Source of the DNA: Guyparkeria sp.
GTDB taxonomy: Bacteria > Pseudomonadota > Gammaproteobacteria > Halothiobacillales > Halothiobacillaceae
DNA: 51,101 bases
NCBI GenBank assembly: GCA_024636755.1
Contig: JAGXGL010000040.1
Span: 1-51,101 of the forward strand
Direction of reading: 5' to 3'
The notes below the pieces were generated by a model, which was given only the letters and a program-made list of their open reading frames with translations, did no database searches and was not told the DNA's origin. Within the stretch, counting starts at the first letter, position 1; each line of letters opens with the position of its first letter. This document shows, in pieces, positions 47,481-51,101 of this stretch. The translations under genes were made by a program, and so were the position numbers.

Positions 47481-48265
47481 AACACATCGATGCGGGATGG
47501 GCCCGTCGCCTCATCGTGCCCGTGGCCCTGTTGGCCACTGGTCTTGCCGGCCCCGTCTGGGCCGCCGAGGTCGAGGGGCGGCTGGATTTCGCCGACCGGG
47601 TGGCGCTGTCGACGCCGGTGGCCGGGGTGGTGAAGTCACTGCCGGTTCGTGCCGGCGAGCGGGTCGAGGCGGGCACGTTGCTGCTGGCGCTGGATTCCAC
47701 GCCGTTCGATCAGCGCCATCGCATGGCCGCCGCGCAGATCGAGGGGCTGAGCCTGGCCGCCGACGAGGCCGCCCTGGATGCCGAGCGCGTCCAGGCGTTG
47801 TATGACCGGACGGTTGGCTCGGACTCCGAGCGTGCCCTGGCGATAATCGCCCGCGAGCAGGCCGAGGGCGAGCGTGACCGCGTTCGGGCGCAGGCGGCCC
47901 TGCGCGCCTGGGAGCGTGACCGGGCGCGCCTGGAGGCACCGTTCGCCGCCCAGATATTGTCGGTGGATGCCGCGGTGGGCGAGGTGGTCTCGCCGCAATT
48001 GACGCCGCCAACCCTGATCGAGATCGCGCGGGCCGAGCAGTTGCAGGCAGTCGCTCGCGTGAGTGCCGATCAACTGGGTTCGCTTGGACTGGGTGATGAG
48101 ATCACGGTGGCCCGGGGCGATGCGCGCCGGACGGGAACGGTCGATGCCATTCGCGTGCGTACCGATGGCGACGGGCCGGTGGAGTATGAACTGGCGGTGC
48201 GTGTGGAGCGGGGCGAGGGTTGGCGTGCCGGGCAGTCGGTCACCCTGACGCTGCCCGACGACTGA
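47477..48265 (+). CDS. periplasmic membrane-fusion (HlyD-like) protein
   Basis: 262 residues with a signal peptide (LIVPVALLATGLAGPVWA). Lipoyl-like half motif GVVKSLPVRAGERVEAGTLLLALDS, an alpha-hairpin rich in Ala/Arg/Glu, then RLEAPFAAQILSVDAAVGEVV and a beta-barrel segment. It is short for an RND-type adaptor. Start overlaps the TolC-like stop. Probably forms a partial exporter with the preceding gene and an unlinked pump; the substrate is not evident. Followed by a terminator. Confidence 0.88.
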   Translation: MKHIDAGWARRLIVPVALLATGLAGPVWAAEVEGRLDFADRVALSTPVAGVVKSLPVRAGERVEAGTLLLALDSTPFDQRHRMAAAQIEGLSLAADEAALDAERVQALYDRTVGSDSERALAIIAREQAEGERDRVRAQAALRAWERDRARLEAPFAAQILSVDAAVGEVVSPQLTPPTLIEIARAEQLQAVARVSADQLGSLGLGDEITVARGDARRTGTVDAIRVRTDGDGPVEYELAVRVERGEGWRAGQSVTLTLPDD

Positions 48266-48291
48266 ACCCAGTCGTTGGGTGGACGCCAACC

Positions 48292-48324
48292 AAACGGGGC
48301 GGGATGAATCATCCCGCCCCGTTT
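48292..48324. terminator. bidirectional intrinsic terminator
   Basis: Perfect 14-bp stem aaacggggcgggat/atcccgccccgttt (48292-48305, 48311-48324) with a gaatc loop between the convergent membrane-fusion gene and proS. Short A/T ends allow use in both directions. Confidence 0.88.
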
Positions 48325-48354
48325 CGTGTTGCCGTCGGTGCCTGGTTAGGTTCT

Positions 48355-50061
48355 TTAGGTTAGTTGGGCATCCAACCAGTCGAACAGACCATCGGCGGCG
48401 ATGTCCTCGTTTTCTGCGGCGTCGCGACGTCGCACCTCGAGTTGGCCGGCGGCCAACCCGCGTGGGCTGACCACGACGCGCAGCGGGATGCCGATCAGTT
48501 CCCAGTCGGCAAAGGCTGCCCCCGGGCGCAGGCCGCGATCGTCGAGGATGGTCTCCATGCCGCGCTTGCGCAGCTCCGCGTAGATGGACTCGGCGCGTTC
48601 CATCACGCTGGCATCCTTGTTCGCGCCGATCGGCACGATGGCAACCGTGAACGGCGCGATCGGCTGGGGCCAGCGAATGCCGCGATCGTCGAAGTTTTGC
48701 TCGATCGCCGCGGCGACGATGCGCGAGACACCGATGCCGTAGCAGCCCATCAGCGGGGTGATCGGCTTGCCGTCCTCGCCCAGCACCTCGCAGTTCATCG
48801 CCCGGCTGTACTTGTCGCCCAGCTGGAAGACGTGACCTACCTCGATGCCGCGGCAGATATCGAGCTTGCCCTGATTGTCCGGGGCCGGGTCGCCGGCGAC
48901 CGCGTCACGCAGGTCGGCGGTCTGTGGTTCGGGCAGGTCACGTGCCCAGTTCACGCCGGTGAGGTGATAGCCGTTCTTGTTCGCCCCGCAGGCGAAATCG
49001 GCCAGGGCGGCCGCCGCGTGGTCGGCGATCACCGGGATTTCGAGCCCGACGGGACCGATCGAGCCCACCGCGGCGCCGGTCAGTTTCGGTGCCTCGGCCT
49101 CGTCGACGAAGGTCAGCGGCTCGGCGATGGCCGGGTGCTTGGTTGCCTTGATCTCGTTGAGGGAGTGGTCGCCGCGTAGCGCCAGCGCGACGGCGGGTGA
49201 CTCGGAGCCGGTGACCAGCAAGGTCTTGACCGTGCGCGAGGCCGGTAGCTTGAGTGCGCTGCCCACCTCCTCGATGGTCCGCGCGCCTGGCGTGGCGACC
49301 TCGGCCATGGTCTCGGTGGGCTCGGCGCGCGCCTGGTCGGCCGGGAAGGTCGGGGCCATCTCGACGTTCGCGGCGTAGTCGCCATCCACGGCGTAGGCGA
49401 TCGCATCCTCGCCGGAGTCGGCCAGGACGTGGAACTCGTGCGAGGCATTGCCGCCGATCGAGCCGGTATCCGCGACCACCGCGCGCCAGGCCAGTCCCAG
49501 CCGATCGAGGATGCGGCTGTAGGCCGTGTACATCAGCTGGTAGGTCTGCTCGAGCGATTCGGCATCGGCGTGGAAGGAGTAGGCGTCCTTCATAAGGAAC
49601 TCGCGGGCGCGCATGACGCCGAAGCGCGGCCGGATCTCGTCGCGGAACTTTGTCTGGATCTGGTAGAAGTTGACCGGCAGCTGGCGGTAGCTCTTGAGTT
49701 CGCGGCGGGCGTAGTCGGTGATCACTTCCTCGTGGGTGGGTCCGAAGCAGAAATCACGCCCGTGCCGGTCGGTCAGGCGGAGCAGCTCGGGGCCGTACTG
49801 CTGCCAACGACCCGACTCCTCCCACAGCTCGGCGGGTTGTACCGCCGGCATCAGCAGCTCCAGCGCGCCGGCGGCATCCATTTCCTCGCGCACGATCGTC
49901 TCGACGCGACGCAGGACCTTCAGGCCCAGCGGCGACCAGGTGTAGAGCCCCGAGGCCAGCTTCTTGAGCATCCCGGCGCGCAGCATCAGCTGGTGGCTGA
50001 CGATCTCTGCTTCGGCCGGGGTTTCCTTCATGGTGTTGATGGCGAAGTGGCTGGCGCGCAT
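48355..50061 (-). CDS. proS: prolyl-tRNA synthetase
   Basis: Class II synthetase of the bacterial long form with an inserted editing domain. N-terminus [19 protein letters not shown], motif 2 [26 protein letters not shown], an editing insert from about residue 220 to 400 and the C-terminal anticodon domain ([31 protein letters not shown]). 568 aa, full length. Starts 172 bp after a DUF4124 gene with a terminator between them. Confidence 0.98.
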   Translation of the reverse strand: MRASHFAINTMKETPAEAEIVSHQLMLRAGMLKKLASGLYTWSPLGLKVLRRVETIVREEMDAAGALELLMPAVQPAELWEESGRWQQYGPELLRLTDRHGRDFCFGPTHEEVITDYARRELKSYRQLPVNFYQIQTKFRDEIRPRFGVMRAREFLMKDAYSFHADAESLEQTYQLMYTAYSRILDRLGLAWRAVVADTGSIGGNASHEFHVLADSGEDAIAYAVDGDYAANVEMAPTFPADQARAEPTETMAEVATPGARTIEEVGSALKLPASRTVKTLLVTGSESPAVALALRGDHSLNEIKATKHPAIAEPLTFVDEAEAPKLTGAAVGSIGPVGLEIPVIADHAAAALADFACGANKNGYHLTGVNWARDLPEPQTADLRDAVAGDPAPDNQGKLDICRGIEVGHVFQLGDKYSRAMNCEVLGEDGKPITPLMGCYGIGVSRIVAAAIEQNFDDRGIRWPQPIAPFTVAIVPIGANKDASVMERAESIYAELRKRGMETILDDRGLRPGAAFADWELIGIPLRVVVSPRGLAAGQLEVRRRDAAENEDIAADGLFDWLDAQLT

Positions 50062-50187
50062 TTGGGTCTCGTTCGTATTGGAAAGCGGGGAGGGGGTGTC
50101 CTGTCACCGGTTTCGTGACAGGCCGGGATTGTACCGAGCCGGGCGAGGAGGCGTCGAGCGAATCGAGTGGAAAGGATTTGGAAACGA

Positions 50188-50212
50188 GAACGGCCGCTTG
50201 GGGCGGCCGTTA
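50188..50212 (-). terminator. terminator-like hairpin after the DUF4124 gene
   Basis: Stem aacggccgc/gcggccgtt (50189-50197 and 50203-50211) with a five-base loop, about 22 bp past the stop. The T run on the reverse side is minimal (tctcgtttcc), so termination is plausible, not certain. Confidence 0.6.
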
Positions 50213-50233
50213 CCTGCGACGATCGGTGAAGTG

Positions 50234-50758
50234 TTATTCCTCTGCGGCCCTGCACGCCTCCCCGATGATCGCATCGAGTCGCTCGAGCCGTTCGGCGCGT
50301 TGGGCCTCGCTCATCGGCTGATACTTGCCGTCGTCGTCCTGAACCATCAGCTGGTTGCCACTGTTGGCCACCGCCTCGCGCTGCTCCCGCGCCTGGCGGC
50401 AGGCCTCCCGCGCCTTTTCCCGATCGACTACCTTGACCTCGGTGGCGGGGTCGCTGGCGCGATCATCGTACGCGGCTGGTGTCTCCTCGTTCCCGGATTC
50501 AACCGTCGACGCGCCGGGGGCGGGATCCGAGCTGCCGGCCTCGAGTACCTCGGAGGGCCGGTCCTTGGGTGGGGTCTGGGAAAACTGCACGTTGCCGCGC
50601 TCGTCGACGGACTTGTAGACCGTGGCTGCCTGGGTGGGGCTTGCCGTGAGGGCCAGCATAAAGACAACGGCCAGAGCTATTGCCGACGTGACGATGACAC
50701 GACTGGCCCCTGTGCCGACGTGGGCCAGAGGAGTGGGATGTGCTGCGATTCCATGCAT
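50234..50758 (-). CDS. DUF4124 domain protein, exported
   Basis: 174 residues. Signal peptide to about residue 44 (VIVTSAIALAVVFMLALTASPTQA), then a DUF4124 segment VYKSVDERGNVQFSQTPPKDR, a low-complexity linker, and a charged helical C-terminus (DREKAREACRQAREQREAV, ERLERLDAIIGEAC) with two conserved-looking cysteines. DUF4124 proteins are common secreted or periplasmic proteins of unknown function in proteobacteria. Divergent from the LysR gene. Confidence 0.85.
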   Translation of the reverse strand: MHGIAAHPTPLAHVGTGASRVIVTSAIALAVVFMLALTASPTQAATVYKSVDERGNVQFSQTPPKDRPSEVLEAGSSDPAPGASTVESGNEETPAAYDDRASDPATEVKVVDREKAREACRQAREQREAVANSGNQLMVQDDDGKYQPMSEAQRAERLERLDAIIGEACRAAEE

Positions 50759-50947
50759 GATGTCGGGTCCCGATGTGATGGACGATCCAGTGACGAGTCA
50801 GCCCCTGCTCGAACAGAAGCGTTGCCTGCTCGAGCATAAACCGCCTGATCGGCCCTGAAAAGCCCTCGACGAGCCGTTCGTGCGGTGCTCGCTGCGATCG
50901 GAGGCTGGTCGCAAAGCACAAGGTGGCTTGATACACTCTCTGCCCAG

Positions 50948-50973
50948 TTTATCGCTCACCTTTATCGCTCACC
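50948..50973 (+). repeat. 13-bp tandem repeat upstream of the LysR gene
   Basis: tttatcgctcacc occurs twice without a gap (50948-50960, 50961-50973), ending 18 bp before the LysR ATG. It lies in the divergent promoter region and might be an operator or a slippage duplication. Confidence 0.6.
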
Positions 50974-50991
50974 GGAACAGAGACTGAACCA

Positions 50992-51101
50992 ATGGCCGAC
51001 CGTCGCCTCAAGGTTTTCAATACCGTTGCCCGCCTGCTGAGCTTTACCAAGGCAGCCGAGGCGCTGCACATGACGCAGCCGGCGGTGACGTTCCAGGTTC
51101 G
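50992..51101 (+). CDS. LysR-family transcriptional regulator (3' end beyond the window)
   Basis: The first 36 codons encode MADRRLKVFNTVARLLSFT, KAAEALHMTQPAVTFQV, the winged helix-turn-helix of LysR regulators. The fragment resembles CbbR-like regulators of gammaproteobacteria, but too little is present to tell its target. Divergent from the DUF4124 gene. Confidence 0.9.
   Translation, partial: MADRRLKVFNTVARLLSFTKAAEALHMTQPAVTFQV

Overview
The window is a GC-rich, gene-dense chromosomal segment of a gammaproteobacterium. Gene order such as nrdR-ribD-ribE-ribBA-ribH-nusB-thiL-pgpA, ilvBNC-pssA-leuA, and a HolD-like protein-rimI-prfC is typical of that class. A periplasmic sulfur-oxidation set (soxX, soxA, soxB), a rhodanese-TusA pair, a CbbY-type phosphatase that normally accompanies the Calvin cycle, and a CcoI copper ATPase for cbb3 oxidase together suggest an aerobic or microaerophilic sulfur-oxidising autotroph. 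A Halothiobacillus/Guyparkeria-like organism would fit, but that is inference and no 16S gene is present.

Layout. 1-2976: 3' part of ccoI and a convergent cyclic-nucleotide-domain protein. 2977-3542: a long gap holding a nested inverted-repeat element. 3543-10951: glyA, nrdR and the riboflavin/nusB/thiamine/pgpA operon. 10964-13492: reverse-strand operon DUF3579-rimO-DUF3565-moaB. 13731-15096: a short asparaginase-domain gene, then a graveyard with a transposase 3' end and the N-terminal part of a cyclopropane-fatty-acid synthase. 15321-18743: soxXA and soxB on the reverse strand, each unit with its own terminator. 19075-22571: bepA, diverging from rhodanese, tusA and a periplasmic protein of unknown function. 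22964-31555: branched-chain amino acid genes with pssA, then a HolD-like protein, rimI and prfC. 31610-41099: housekeeping genes (lipoprotein, secreted tandem rhodanese, gluQ, slt, sbcB, CBS protein, CZB protein, cbbY, membrane protein). 41181-42636: an IS3-family element. 42710-45117: slyD-like, galU, DUF2069, wrbA. 45372-48265: thioredoxin-like protein, TolC-like protein and a membrane-fusion protein with no pump. 48355-51101: proS, a DUF4124 protein and the 5' end of a LysR regulator.

How the genes relate. SoxXA and SoxB act on thiosulfate bound to SoxYZ, which is not in this window. The TusA-rhodanese pair would handle cytoplasmic sulfane sulfur. RibD, RibE, RibB(A) and RibH cover riboflavin synthesis except the GTP cyclohydrolase II step, whose domain in RibBA looks degenerate. 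IlvBNC and LeuA form the common valine/leucine route; a leucine-rich short ORF and overlapping hairpins lie before leuA.

Most unusual observations: the three-armed inverted-repeat element at 3012-3281; the IS3-family insertion exactly in the loop of an intrinsic terminator, with a TGAG target duplication; the decayed cfa/transposase junction; the candidate leucine leader; a HolD-like psi candidate; a stand-alone CZB zinc-binding protein; and a secreted tandem rhodanese with the catalytic domain first. No tRNA, rRNA, CRISPR array or known riboswitch was recognised by eye.
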